From Burkholderiales bacterium (GTDB lineage Bacteria > Pseudomonadota > Gammaproteobacteria > Burkholderiales > SG8-41): a DNA stretch of 64,000 nucleotides. Position 1 is the stretch's first letter. Each line of letters begins with the position of its first letter. Positions 41,425 to 49,102 of the stretch are shown piece by piece. The notes beneath the pieces were generated by a model, which did no database searches, was not told the DNA's origin, and worked only from the letters and a program-made list of their open reading frames with translations. The position numbers and the translations under genes are program-made. Location of the stretch: the NCBI GenBank assembly GCA_019744975.1, contig JAIETP010000005.1, positions 59,353-123,352 on the forward strand, given 5' to 3'.

Positions 41425-42411
41425 TCAGTCGATTTTTGCTCCAGCACGTTTGATGACTTCCGCCCACTTCGCACTGTCACTGCGCACCAGTTTCCAGAAT
41501 TCCTCGGGTGTCCCCGTCAGCGGTTCGGAACCCAACGCAAAAATGCGCTCACTGGCCGCCTTGGAATTCACCGCCTGATTCAGCTTGGCATTGAGTACCG
41601 TGATGATCGCGCGCGGCGTACCGGCCGGCGCGACAACGCCGTGCCAGGTCGTGGCCTCATAACCGGCAACACCGGCTTCGACCAGCGTCGGCACCTCGGG
41701 AAATACCGGTGAACGCTTCAGCCCGGTGACCGCCAGCCCGCGCACGCGGCCGGCTTTGACATGACCACTCGCCGAATTGAGTCCCTCCATCATCAACTGC
41801 ACCTGGCCGGACATCAGATCCGCGATCGCCGCGGGTCCGCCCTTGTACGGCACATGCACGATCTGCGTGCCGGTCATGGTCTTCAGCAGTTCGAAACCGA
41901 TATGCCCAGGCGAGCCGTTGCTGGAAGACGCGTTGAACAGCTTGCCGGGGTTCTGCTTCGCATAATCAATGACCTCACGCATCGAACGAAACGGCGATTT
42001 CGGCGCGGCGAGCACCATCATGTGCCCGGTGATGGTCTGTCCGACCGGCGCCAGTTCGCGCATCGCATTGACCGTCGGCTTCGCCACCAGGTGCGGACCG
42101 ATCGCCAGCGCGCCGATCGGTGCGTAACCGATGGTGTAGCCGTCGGGGGCGGCCTTGGCTGTGAGTTCCATGCCCAGTTGCAGCGCACCGCCGGGACGGT
42201 TGTCCACGACCACCTGCTGGCCGAGTTCGCGTGCCAGTTCGACTGCCACGATGCGCGCGACGTTGTCGGTCGATGCGCCAACCGCCTGCGGCACGATCAT
42301 GCGCACAGGGCGCTCGGGATAGGCCGCATCGACGGCAGTCGCCAGCAAGGCCGGCAGAAAAATCCCGCAAATACCCGCCATATATCGCATGATCATCCTG
42401 TCATTTTTCAC
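41425..42411 (-). CDS. Bug/TctC-type binding protein 7, divergent ligand loop (tandem cluster, gene 2)
   Basis: 328 residues. Its start overlaps the preceding gene's stop by 11 bases, so translation is coupled. Signal peptide: MIMRYMAGICGIFLPALLA to near DAAYP. The ligand loop reads PQAVGASTD in place of PFxPGGxxD, as in the paralogue at 22859, so the bound compound or mode of binding probably differs from its neighbours. DNRPGGAL, APDGYTIGY, HVPYKGG and PTLVEAG are typical. The insertion MRELAPVGQTITGHMMVL is longer than in paralogues. Confidence 0.9.
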   Translation of the reverse strand: MKNDRMIMRYMAGICGIFLPALLATAVDAAYPERPVRMIVPQAVGASTDNVARIVAVELARELGQQVVVDNRPGGALQLGMELTAKAAPDGYTIGYAPIGALAIGPHLVAKPTVNAMRELAPVGQTITGHMMVLAAPKSPFRSMREVIDYAKQNPGKLFNASSSNGSPGHIGFELLKTMTGTQIVHVPYKGGPAAIADLMSGQVQLMMEGLNSASGHVKAGRVRGLAVTGLKRSPVFPEVPTLVEAGVAGYEATTWHGVVAPAGTPRAIITVLNAKLNQAVNSKAASERIFALGSEPLTGTPEEFWKLVRSDSAKWAEVIKRAGAKID

Positions 42412-43405
42412 TGGTGATGCCGGCGGCTTTCACCGTTTTGGTCCACTTCGCCAGTTCGGCGTGAATGTACTTGCGTGCATCGGCGACACTGTTCCCCACT
42501 GGCACTCCGCCAAGGCGGGCGACGCGTTCACGCACATCCGGCAGCCCCAGCAGGCGCACGGACTCCTTGTTCAGCGTCTCGACCGCTGGCGCCGGCATTT
42601 TCCCCGGCCCCATCAGCACCACCCACGAGGTCGATTCATAACCGGGCACGGTGTCGGCAATGGGCGCGACATCGGGCAATTCCGTCGAACGCGTTTTGGA
42701 AGTGATGCCCAGCGTGCGCAGCCGCCCGCCCTTGATATGGGGCAGCGTCGCGATCAGGGTATCGAACATGACATTGACGCGGCCGGCAAAAAGATCCGGG
42801 TGCGCCGCGGTGCTGCCCTTGTACGGCACATGCAGCATCTTCACACCGGTCATCAGCTTGAACAGCTCCGCGCTCATGTGCGGCGAAGTGCCGGTGCCGC
42901 TGGAGGCGAAACTCACGCCGTCGGGTTTGGCCCTGGCCATGTCGATCAGTTCCTTCACCGACTTCGCCGGGAACTGGGGGCTGGCCACCAGCATCAGCGG
43001 ATTGGACGCAGCGATGGTGACAAAGGTGAAATCACGATCCGAATCGTAGGGCAGCTTGTGGATCGCCGGGTTGATCGCAAAACTGAGGGCGACCATGCCC
43101 AGCGTGTAGCCGTCGGCCGGCGCCTTGGCGACAATATCGGTGCCGATGATGCCGGAGGCGCCGGTACGGTTGTCGACCACTGCGTTGACATTCCAGCTTT
43201 GCGAAAATTTCTCGGCAAACATGCGGGCAATAACGTCCGATGCCCCACCCGGCGGGAACGGCACGATGATGCGGATCGGTCGCTCGGGATAGGCGGCCAC
43301 CGCGGGTACGGCGAACAACCCGCCGCTAACTGCACCCAACATAGTCAATACCACTGCGCCGCGCAGGCGTAATGCCAGCGTGGTCATGCCCGATGCTGCT
43401 GCCAT
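42401..43405 (-). CDS. Bug/TctC-type binding protein 8 (tandem cluster, gene 1)
   Basis: 334 residues. ATG 43405 has GGAGGAGGTGAC immediately upstream, one of the best ribosome sites in the window, so the longer frame is rejected. Signal peptide up to about AVAAYPERP. Ligand loop FPPGGASDVIARM. DNRTGASGIIG, PADGYTLGM, HVPYKGS and a C-terminal KWTKTVKAAGI helix are present. First of four tandem Bug genes; the divergent gap of 214 bases to the 43620 hydrolase holds a perfect 14-bp palindrome GGCGCCATGGCGCC at 43546-43559 that could be an operator. Confidence 0.92.
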   Translation of the reverse strand: MAAASGMTTLALRLRGAVVLTMLGAVSGGLFAVPAVAAYPERPIRIIVPFPPGGASDVIARMFAEKFSQSWNVNAVVDNRTGASGIIGTDIVAKAPADGYTLGMVALSFAINPAIHKLPYDSDRDFTFVTIAASNPLMLVASPQFPAKSVKELIDMARAKPDGVSFASSGTGTSPHMSAELFKLMTGVKMLHVPYKGSTAAHPDLFAGRVNVMFDTLIATLPHIKGGRLRTLGITSKTRSTELPDVAPIADTVPGYESTSWVVLMGPGKMPAPAVETLNKESVRLLGLPDVRERVARLGGVPVGNSVADARKYIHAELAKWTKTVKAAGITSEK

Positions 43406-43545
43406 GTCACCTCCTCCAGATGAAGCTGCATTGTGGCCCAAGCCGCCGCATCGGTGGAAGACTTTGCCCGGAAAAAATAATTTATTTTAATCAACGGCTT
43501 ACTGCCCGGCCGGAAGATGACATCAAACGCAACACAAGATCCGCC

Positions 43546-43559
43546 GGCGCCATGGCGCC
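43546..43559. promoter_or_regulatory. Perfect palindrome in divergent gap (possible operator)
   Basis: GGCGCCATGGCGCC, followed closely by TTGGCCATGCGCCAA. Lies between the four-Bug operon and the lysine-tailed hydrolase gene. GC-rich palindromes can be chance in this composition, so the call is tentative. Confidence 0.3.
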
Positions 43560-43619
43560 CAATTTGGCCATGCGCCAAAATACGCGCCTCGCGCAGCACG
43601 CGAATTTTCCGGAGGGGAC

Positions 43620-44930
43620 ATGACCAGCACAGCAGACGCCAAAAACAAAGCCGCCATCCTTGCATCACTGCCGATGCGCTCGGGCGAAGACCCGTTCATC
43701 GTCGGCATCGGCGGTTTTTACCGCCGCTGGTTCAACCTGATCGATGACATGCAGTTGCTGATCGACACCGTCGCCAAAATAAAAAGCACCGAGGACGAAG
43801 ACTGGGTGCCGGTGTGGAGCGCGGTCGGCGCTGAATACGAAAAAAAGGGCGACGCCCTGCTCGCGCGCAAGGATAAGACCGGTGCACGCACGGCTTATGT
43901 CCAGGCGAAAACCTATTACAGCCTCGCGCGTTTCCCCTCGCCCTATTGGTCCGGTTCGTCCATCTGCCCACCGGACATGAGCCCGATGAAAGCGCAGTCG
44001 TATGAAGACTACCTGCGCTGCTACCGCAAGTCGGCCGCACTGCTGCCCGACCAGCCGGAAGTCATCACCGTCAAAAAGAACGGCATGAAAGCAACCGGTT
44101 ACCTGCGCCTGCCCAAGGGCGCATCAAAATCGAACAAGGTGCCGGCAGTGCTGGTGATGTGCGGGGCCGACATGTACAAGGAAGACCGCGAGAAATATGC
44201 CGAGGGCGCGTTGTCGCAAGGCATGGCGGCGCTGGTCGTTGATGCGCCCGGCACCGGTGAAACCACCTTCCCGCATGCGCCGGAATCGGTGGTCGCCTGG
44301 CAGGCCGCGCTGGATGTGCTGCAGAAACGTCCCGAAATCGACGGCAACCGCATCGGCGCCTTCGGCGTCAGCCGCGGCGGCCTGTGGGTCATCAGACTTG
44401 CCGCGCATGACGCACGCATCAAGGGCGTGATCTCCTGCGCCCCCGGCGGCGCCGGTTACTGGGGCACGCCGGAAGAACGCGCGGAATGGCGCGAAGCCGC
44501 GATGGAACGCGCCCGCACCAACTGGTTCGGCCCGCGCGGCACGAGGCCGCCGCTGAAGGAAATCACCGAGGAAGAACAGCGCAAGGAATTCCTGCGCTGG
44601 TCGCTGAAAGACCAGGGCCTGCTCGACAAACTGACCATGCCCATGTACCTGGTCAACGGCAAGATCGACCACCTGACGCCGATCGGCAATCTCTACATGT
44701 TATTGGAGTCGGGACCGGCTGATGGCCGTGTGGCACGTGTTTATGCAGATGATGGGCATATCGCAGCGAAGAATGAACGGACTTGGGCGCCGGCGGCCTG
44801 GGCGTGGTTGCGGGATGTGCTGACTAAAGGTAAAAATGCGGGTATGAAAGCGGGGACGAAACCGAAAGCGGCGGCGAAGAAACCTGCCAGGAAGAAAGTG
44901 GTGGCAAAAAAACCAGCGAAGAAGAAGTAA
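43620..44930 (+). CDS. FrsA/DHPON-hydrolase-like alpha/beta hydrolase with lysine-rich tail
   Basis: 436 residues. An N-terminal helical cap (residues 1-150, with YWSGSSICPPDMSP) precedes an alpha/beta core: VLVMCGADMYKEDREKY, VVDAPGTGETTF, elbow GVSRGGLW with Ser251, an acid in VNGKIDHLTP and the histidine in DDGHIAAKNE. This layout matches the FrsA/2,6-dihydroxypseudooxynicotine hydrolase branch, which splits C-C bonds of ring-hydroxylated compounds. Residues 403-436 are an Ala/Pro/Lys tail with 14 lysines in 34 positions, like histone H1-type or polymer-binding tails, and codon use shifts there. CGGAGGGGAC precedes the ATG. Strong terminator follows. Confidence 0.87.
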   Translation: MTSTADAKNKAAILASLPMRSGEDPFIVGIGGFYRRWFNLIDDMQLLIDTVAKIKSTEDEDWVPVWSAVGAEYEKKGDALLARKDKTGARTAYVQAKTYYSLARFPSPYWSGSSICPPDMSPMKAQSYEDYLRCYRKSAALLPDQPEVITVKKNGMKATGYLRLPKGASKSNKVPAVLVMCGADMYKEDREKYAEGALSQGMAALVVDAPGTGETTFPHAPESVVAWQAALDVLQKRPEIDGNRIGAFGVSRGGLWVIRLAAHDARIKGVISCAPGGAGYWGTPEERAEWREAAMERARTNWFGPRGTRPPLKEITEEEQRKEFLRWSLKDQGLLDKLTMPMYLVNGKIDHLTPIGNLYMLLESGPADGRVARVYADDGHIAAKNERTWAPAAWAWLRDVLTKGKNAGMKAGTKPKAAAKKPARKKVVAKKPAKKK

Positions 44931-44944
44931 CGCTGCATCTGTTC

Positions 44945-44983
44945 AAATAAAAAGGCGCATCGATTCGACGCGCCTTTTTATTT
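44945..44983. terminator. Bidirectional rho-independent terminator
   Basis: AAATAAAAAGGCGC (44945-44958), an 11-base loop, and GCGCCTTTTTATTT (44970-44983): a perfect 14-bp stem with A and T runs. It ends the 43620 hydrolase gene and can serve transcripts from the right as well. Confidence 0.9.
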
Positions 44984-44991
44984 CGGTTTGG

Positions 44992-45026
44992 TAGGGCGGA
45001 TGAGGAGCGAAGCGACGTTATCCGCC
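44992..45026 (+). repeat. REP sequence, left flank of RAYT gene
   Basis: 35 bases starting TAGGGCGGATGAGG and ending GTTATCCGCC, a small stem-loop. Its inverted mate at 45656-45690 matches at 32 of 35 positions. The pair brackets the transposase gene. Confidence 0.8.
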
Positions 45027-45041
45027 GAATGAAAAACTCAA

Positions 45042-45578
45042 TCACCCCCCACGCTCGCCAAACACCCCATCAACCTCAACCCCGCCACCCCAATCCCCCG
45101 GATAAATCCCCGCCCGCACCAAGCGATGAAACGAGGAATAAGGCCAATCCGCCACCCGCTCCACCCATCCATGCTTCACCGGGTTAAAGCAGATGTAATC
45201 CATGTGCGCCGCATAATCACGGTCGTCGCGAATAGTGTGTTCCCAGAATCGTCGCTGCCAGATGCCTCGCTCTCCTTTGGAACGCCGGACAGCGGATAAC
45301 GATTCCTCCCGCGGCACCGCCTTGGCAAACGCCGTCTTGATTGCTTTCCATCGCCGCGAATAATCGGCATCACCGGGCGACAATGTCCACAGGCAATGCA
45401 GGTGATCCGGCAGCACCACCCATGCATCGATATGAAAAGGCTGCCTGTCGCGCACCGTGCGCACCGCCGCGCGCAAGGCATCGACATGCTCGACCAGCAA
45501 GCGGCGCCGGCGTTCGAGCAGATTGACGGTGAAAAAATAGCTGCGGCCGGGGACGCGGTTGCGACGGTAGTCCGGCAT
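45042..45578 (-). CDS. REP-associated tyrosine transposase (RAYT, IS200-like Y1 domain)
   Basis: 178 residues. The HUH motif is DHLHCLW with His59 and His61; the catalytic tyrosine is most likely Tyr128 in MDYICFNPVKHGWV, and WQRRFWEHTIRDD is diagnostic of RAYTs. These single-domain enzymes nick at REP hairpins and are thought to mobilise or maintain REPs in the host chromosome. The gene is intact and flanked by two REPs in inverted orientation, the classical REPtron unit. Starts MPDYRRNRVPGRSYFF. Whether it acts on the other repeat families in this window is unknown. Confidence 0.93.
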   Translation of the reverse strand: MPDYRRNRVPGRSYFFTVNLLERRRRLLVEHVDALRAAVRTVRDRQPFHIDAWVVLPDHLHCLWTLSPGDADYSRRWKAIKTAFAKAVPREESLSAVRRSKGERGIWQRRFWEHTIRDDRDYAAHMDYICFNPVKHGWVERVADWPYSSFHRLVRAGIYPGDWGGGVEVDGVFGERGG

Positions 45579-45655
45579 CTTGGCGGGTGATCATCCAGTC
45601 GTTACGGGTTTTTCTGTAACGCGGCGATGTCGGGATGGGATGACTGATTACATGC

Positions 45656-45690
45656 GGCGGATAACGCCGCTTCGCGGCTCATCCGCCCTA
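45656..45690 (-). repeat. REP sequence, right flank of RAYT gene
   Basis: Reverse complement begins TAGGGCGGATGAGCC and ends GTTATCCGCC. It lies 6 bases past the HNH stop codon and upstream of the RAYT start. Confidence 0.8.
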
Positions 45691-45695
45691 CGGCA

Positions 45696-46448
45696 CTAGT
45701 TTCCAGGCTTTTCCTCCAAAGCCATCTGATTAGGATCGTCGCACCGAACTATCCGCAAATGCAGCGCATAAAAAGAAGATGGCGGCATAACTCCACCACG
45801 CAATTGCTGTTTCTCACGGGCAGCATAAACACGAAGTCCAGCCGCATCTAGTCCCGACATACACTCGGCAAGCGATTTCTGAGCATCGATTCTCTCCAAG
45901 GGCTCATTCAATCCAAGATCGACCCAGTCAGTAAGATTCTGCAAAAATGAGCCGACACAATCGAGCTCCGACTCCGAAAGGTCATCAGGGTAATCGTCAT
46001 ATCGCCCATGACAATCAGCAGTAAGATCCAATAAAACTTTTGCTGATGAAATGAGAAAAAGATGTTGGGGAATCTCTGAGCGAAAACGCACCCTCTTTAC
46101 CGGCCCAACCTCTTCAGGGCGCCCTAGCATCTCTTGCACCCACTTCTCATGGTTGGCTTTCAACTGCCGTAATGTCTCTGCTGTAAATGTTTCGGGTTGA
46201 TCATCAACGAGTTTGTGATGAATACGACACAGCAAAATTAGGTTATCAAGATCATCAACAGAGTCTTGCCCAAACTTCGGATTATGGCGTGGTCCATTTG
46301 GTGCACCAGAAATAATATGACATTCATCCCCAACCACAGACTCGGCATTTACTTCAGAAGCGTCAACAACCATTCGTGCCTTACAAAAGGCACAAAGATT
46401 TCCAGACCGTCCCCAAAGTACTTTCCTAGTTTTATCAGTAATACTCAT
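45696..46448 (-). CDS. HNH endonuclease-like protein, lower GC than surroundings
   Basis: 250 residues from ATG 46448 (MSITDKTRKVLWGRSG), 26 bases past the sirtuin stop; an in-frame extension to 46505 would overlap the sirtuin gene. The nuclease module is at the N-terminus: CAFC (Cys19, Cys22) and DNLILLCRIHH (Asn69, Cys74, His77/78) with ECHI (His44), a zinc-finger-supported HNH fold. The remaining 150 residues form an unrecognised helical domain. Base composition is visibly more AT-rich than neighbouring genes, pointing to horizontal acquisition. The role could be restriction, defence or homing; no partner methylase is seen. Confidence 0.85.
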   Translation of the reverse strand: MSITDKTRKVLWGRSGNLCAFCKARMVVDASEVNAESVVGDECHIISGAPNGPRHNPKFGQDSVDDLDNLILLCRIHHKLVDDQPETFTAETLRQLKANHEKWVQEMLGRPEEVGPVKRVRFRSEIPQHLFLISSAKVLLDLTADCHGRYDDYPDDLSESELDCVGSFLQNLTDWVDLGLNEPLERIDAQKSLAECMSGLDAAGLRVYAAREKQQLRGGVMPPSSFYALHLRIVRCDDPNQMALEEKPGN

Positions 46449-46474
46449 CAAAATGAATAAGTCAGAGTAATTTT

Positions 46475-47263
46475 TTAATGTTTGTCTTGATGGATCACGC
46501 CACACAAGTGCGGCAACACCTCCCCGATCGGCACCCGCAGCACCGCATCCGCCACCCCGTCAAACTGCGTCGCCTCGGCATTGATGATCAGCACCCGCGC
46601 GCCCGCATCCAGCGCACGCGGCACTGCGGCCGCCACCGGATAAACCTGCAAGGTCGAACCAATGGCGATGAACAGATCACCTTCTGCCGCCACAGTCATT
46701 GCACGTTCAATCACTTCGGGGATCAGTTGCTGGCCGAAGGAGATGGTGTCGCTTTTTAAAAGACCGCTGCATTCGAGACAAACAGGATCCTCTTCGCCGG
46801 CGCGCACGCGGTCCAGTGTTTCCTGCATCGGGCCGCGCCAGCCACAACCGAGGCACATCACCGTGTGCAGCGTACCGTGCACCTCAATGACTTTCTCTGT
46901 CGACACGCCGGCGCGCTGGTGCAGGCCATCGATGTTCTGGGTGATCAGTGCGTGCAGCTTGCCGCGCGCTTCGAGTTCAGCCAGTGCACGATGGCCGGCG
47001 TTGGGCGCCGCGGTCCACGCCGGATGCGCGAGCCGCGACTGCCAGGACAGGCGGCGCACTTCCGGGTCGGACACGTAATAACGGATGTCCGACATTTTTT
47101 CCGCCTTGGGGTTGAGGGTCCACACGCCGCGCGGACCGCGGAAATCCGGGATCCCCGAATCGGTGGATATCCCCGCGCCGGTGAGCACGACGATGCGCTG
47201 TGCGGCATCGATCCAGCCGCGGATGGTGGCAAATTCGGTGGCGAATTCCTGATTTTTGTTCAT
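46475..47263 (-). CDS. Sir2-type NAD-dependent protein deacetylase
   Basis: 262 residues from ATG 47263 (MNKNQEFATEF); a longer frame starts within sequence lacking homology. Sirtuin motifs are complete: GAGIS (29-33), DFRGPRG, QNIDGLH (109-115), the catalytic His129 in VHG, and the zinc cysteines 137, 140, 162 and 165. The enzyme removes acyl groups from lysines using NAD, often controlling acyl-CoA synthetases. Standard cytoplasmic housekeeping sirtuin, not the SIR2 domain of defence systems. It probably has its own promoter in the 47264-47595 region. Confidence 0.93.
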   Translation of the reverse strand: MNKNQEFATEFATIRGWIDAAQRIVVLTGAGISTDSGIPDFRGPRGVWTLNPKAEKMSDIRYYVSDPEVRRLSWQSRLAHPAWTAAPNAGHRALAELEARGKLHALITQNIDGLHQRAGVSTEKVIEVHGTLHTVMCLGCGWRGPMQETLDRVRAGEEDPVCLECSGLLKSDTISFGQQLIPEVIERAMTVAAEGDLFIAIGSTLQVYPVAAAVPRALDAGARVLIINAEATQFDGVADAVLRVPIGEVLPHLCGVIHQDKH

Positions 47264-47595
47264 GCCCGCATGATGCATCGCGCCGGCGCAACCGGCCAGC
47301 CAGACCATGCGCCTGCACTTTTCCCGCACTTTTCAGTACGCCAGCGCACGCACCCGACGCAGCGGCGTGACTTTCCGCACACAGCCCTGTGTGCCGCCGC
47401 ACCATCAGGACCCAGTTGCGCCAAATCCGCGCACGGTAAGCAATATTTTTGAATCGAAGGTGTCAATAATTAACAGCTATTGCGATGCAACATTTAACAT
47501 TGGATGTGCTCTAATCATTATCGTAACAGTATGAAATTTAATTATATTTTCATATTAGTTTAATTATTGTGAAGCAATGCATAAAGGAGCCTCAG
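47264..47595. promoter_or_regulatory. 332-base non-coding region, AT-rich on the right half
   Basis: Divergent gap between the sirtuin and the small 47596 gene. The left part is GC-rich and shows nothing recognisable. From about 47440 the sequence becomes AT-rich (AATTAACAGC, CATTTAACATTGG, TTTAATTATATTTTCATATT), the kind of region that holds promoters and upstream activating A-tracts. A TTAACA at 47494 has no good -10 partner at 17 bases, so I do not name a specific promoter. Confidence 0.4.
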
Positions 47596-47832
47596 ATGAA
47601 TGTAACTAAGCCTGTTTCGCCCAACACCACCAACTCCCCGCTGGCCGAGAATCCGCTGGACCGGATCAACCTGACCCCCGCCGAGCGCCTGCGCGCCGAA
47701 GGCGCCATCCGCCACGGCGAAGACATTGCCGAGCTGATCCTGGGCTTCATCAGCACCGTGCGCAGCCTGTTCGGCAACGTCAAGTTGAAGCCGCCGGTGG
47801 ATGCCGCGCGCCGCCTCGGTCCTACGGGCTGA
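47596..47832 (+). CDS. Small hypothetical protein preceding patatin
   Basis: 78 residues from ATG 47596, which follows AAAGGAGCCTCAG; a GTG-started longer reading is less likely. Unrecognised. The N-terminus is Pro/Asn/Thr-rich (MNVTKPVSPNTTNSPLAENP), followed by LTPAERLRAEGAIRHGED and a hydrophobic helix IAELILGFISTVRSLFG that might insert into or sit on a membrane, and a basic end. It lies 55 bases before the patatin gene, suggesting a joint role such as substrate delivery or control of phospholipase activity. Not obviously exported. Confidence 0.72.
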   Translation: MNVTKPVSPNTTNSPLAENPLDRINLTPAERLRAEGAIRHGEDIAELILGFISTVRSLFGNVKLKPPVDAARRLGPTG

Positions 47833-47887
47833 TATCGGACGCGCCACACACGCCGGCCCAGTCCGGCCAGGCCAGCGGAGGTGACCC

Positions 47888-48892
47888 ATGTCTGAAAAAC
47901 GCGTGACCCTCGCGCTGCAGGGCGGCGGCTCCCACGGTGCGTTTACCTGGGGTGTGCTGGAACGCCTGCTCGAAGACGAACGCATCGTCATCGAAGGCAT
48001 CAGCGGCTCCAGCGCCGGCGCGATCAACGGCACCGTACTCGCCCACGGTTTTGCCACGGGTGGCCGTGAAGGCGGCATCCGCGCGCTCGAAACCTTCTGG
48101 CAACGCATGGTGGCCACCACGCCCCCGGGCGGCTGGACCTTCGATCCGGCAGGACGCAAGGCCGGCCCGACCATGGATGCGCTGATGTTCCTGTCGCGTT
48201 TCCTGACGCCGGGACAGATCAACCCCCTCAATCTCAATCTGCTGCGCGATGTGCTCGCCGCGCAGGTCGATTTCAGCGTGTTCCGCGAGGCCAGCCCGAT
48301 CAAACTGTTTGTCGCCGCGACGCAGATCGCCACCGGCCGCGCGCGGATTTTTGCGACGCCTGAAATTTCCCTCGATGTACTGCTGGCCTCGGCCTGCCTG
48401 CCGTCGTTCAACCAGCCGGTGGTCATCGACAATGAGGCTTATTGGGACGGCGGACTCACCGCCAACCCGCCGCTGCGCCCGCTGATTTATCACTGCGACG
48501 CGCCGGACATGCTGATCGTCGCCGTCAACCCGCGCCGCCGCGGCAACACGCCGGCCACCGCCGATGAAATCCGCCAGCGCCTGACGGAAATCAGTTTCAA
48601 CGCGGCAGCCGCGTCCGAACTGGAAGGCATCGCACTCGCCAAAAAGGAAGCGGAACGCGATCACTGGTCGCTGGGCCGGCTTGACCGCAGACTGCGCCGC
48701 CTCAATCTGCACATGATCGACGCCGAGGACTATATGAACCAGCTGAACGTCAGCAGCCGGCTCAATACCGACGCCGGATTCATCGCTGCGTTGCGCAAGG
48801 AAGGCCGCGACCGCGCCGACGCCTGGCTGCGCCGCAACTTTCGCCACATCGGCACGCGTTCTTCCTTCGAACTGGCGAAACACCTGGCCTGA
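47888..48892 (+). CDS. Patatin-like phospholipase
   Basis: 334 residues. Oxyanion loop GGGSHG at residues 12-17, nucleophile motif GSSAG with Ser42 and the dyad aspartate in WDGGLTANPPL (Asp187): the complete patatin Ser-Asp dyad. The family hydrolyses acyl esters in phospholipids or other lipids. No signal peptide, so cytoplasmic or inner-leaflet; a helical C-terminal extension (TEISFNAAAASELEGIALAK onward) is shared with bacterial cytosolic patatins that handle membrane lipids or polyhydroxybutyrate. AGCGGAGGTGACCC before the ATG is a strong ribosome site. Confidence 0.92.
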   Translation: MSEKRVTLALQGGGSHGAFTWGVLERLLEDERIVIEGISGSSAGAINGTVLAHGFATGGREGGIRALETFWQRMVATTPPGGWTFDPAGRKAGPTMDALMFLSRFLTPGQINPLNLNLLRDVLAAQVDFSVFREASPIKLFVAATQIATGRARIFATPEISLDVLLASACLPSFNQPVVIDNEAYWDGGLTANPPLRPLIYHCDAPDMLIVAVNPRRRGNTPATADEIRQRLTEISFNAAAASELEGIALAKKEAERDHWSLGRLDRRLRRLNLHMIDAEDYMNQLNVSSRLNTDAGFIAALRKEGRDRADAWLRRNFRHIGTRSSFELAKHLA

Positions 48893-48936
48893 GCCAGTGG
48901 CGCCACAGGCTCTTCCCGGTTTATGACTAAGCACTG

Positions 48937-49017
48937 CCGTTCAGGCTGAGCCTGTCGAAGCCCTGCTGCCCTTCGACAAGCCTGTCCTGAGTTTGTCGAA
49001 GGGCTCGGGGCGAACGG
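48937..49017. repeat. REP-like palindromic element, copy C
   Basis: Starts CCGTTCAGGCTGAGCCTGTC and ends GGGGCGAACGG, with the internal CTTCGACAAGCCTGTCCTGA shared with copies at 2153 and 17917. Lies between the patatin and the MFS gene. Confidence 0.85.
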
Positions 49018-49085
49018 GATCACGGGTTTATCGCATTTGATTATTCCGTAATATGGTCGCAGCAATTCCGCTGCGCGCGCACCGT

Positions 49086-49091
49086 TATAAT
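49086..49091 (+). promoter_or_regulatory. Consensus -10 hexamer 12 bases before MFS start
   Basis: TATAAT at 49086-49091 within CGTTATAATCGG, a 12-mer also present upstream of lysR (8180-8191). Transcription would start only a few bases before the ATG at 49103, close to leaderless. No clear -35. Confidence 0.35.
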
Positions 49092-49102
49092 CGGCGCACG
49101 CC

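Noticed and set aside
39332..43405. Tandem Bug genes as recent amplification
   Set aside because: The four proteins differ strongly and have different ligand loops; only two of them appear closely related, so simple recent amplification does not explain the set.
45696..47263. HNH plus Sir2 as an anti-phage defence pair
   Set aside because: The Sir2 protein has the complete small deacetylase layout with zinc cysteines, not a defence-type SIR2 domain fusion, and the HNH gene differs in composition; adjacency looks incidental.
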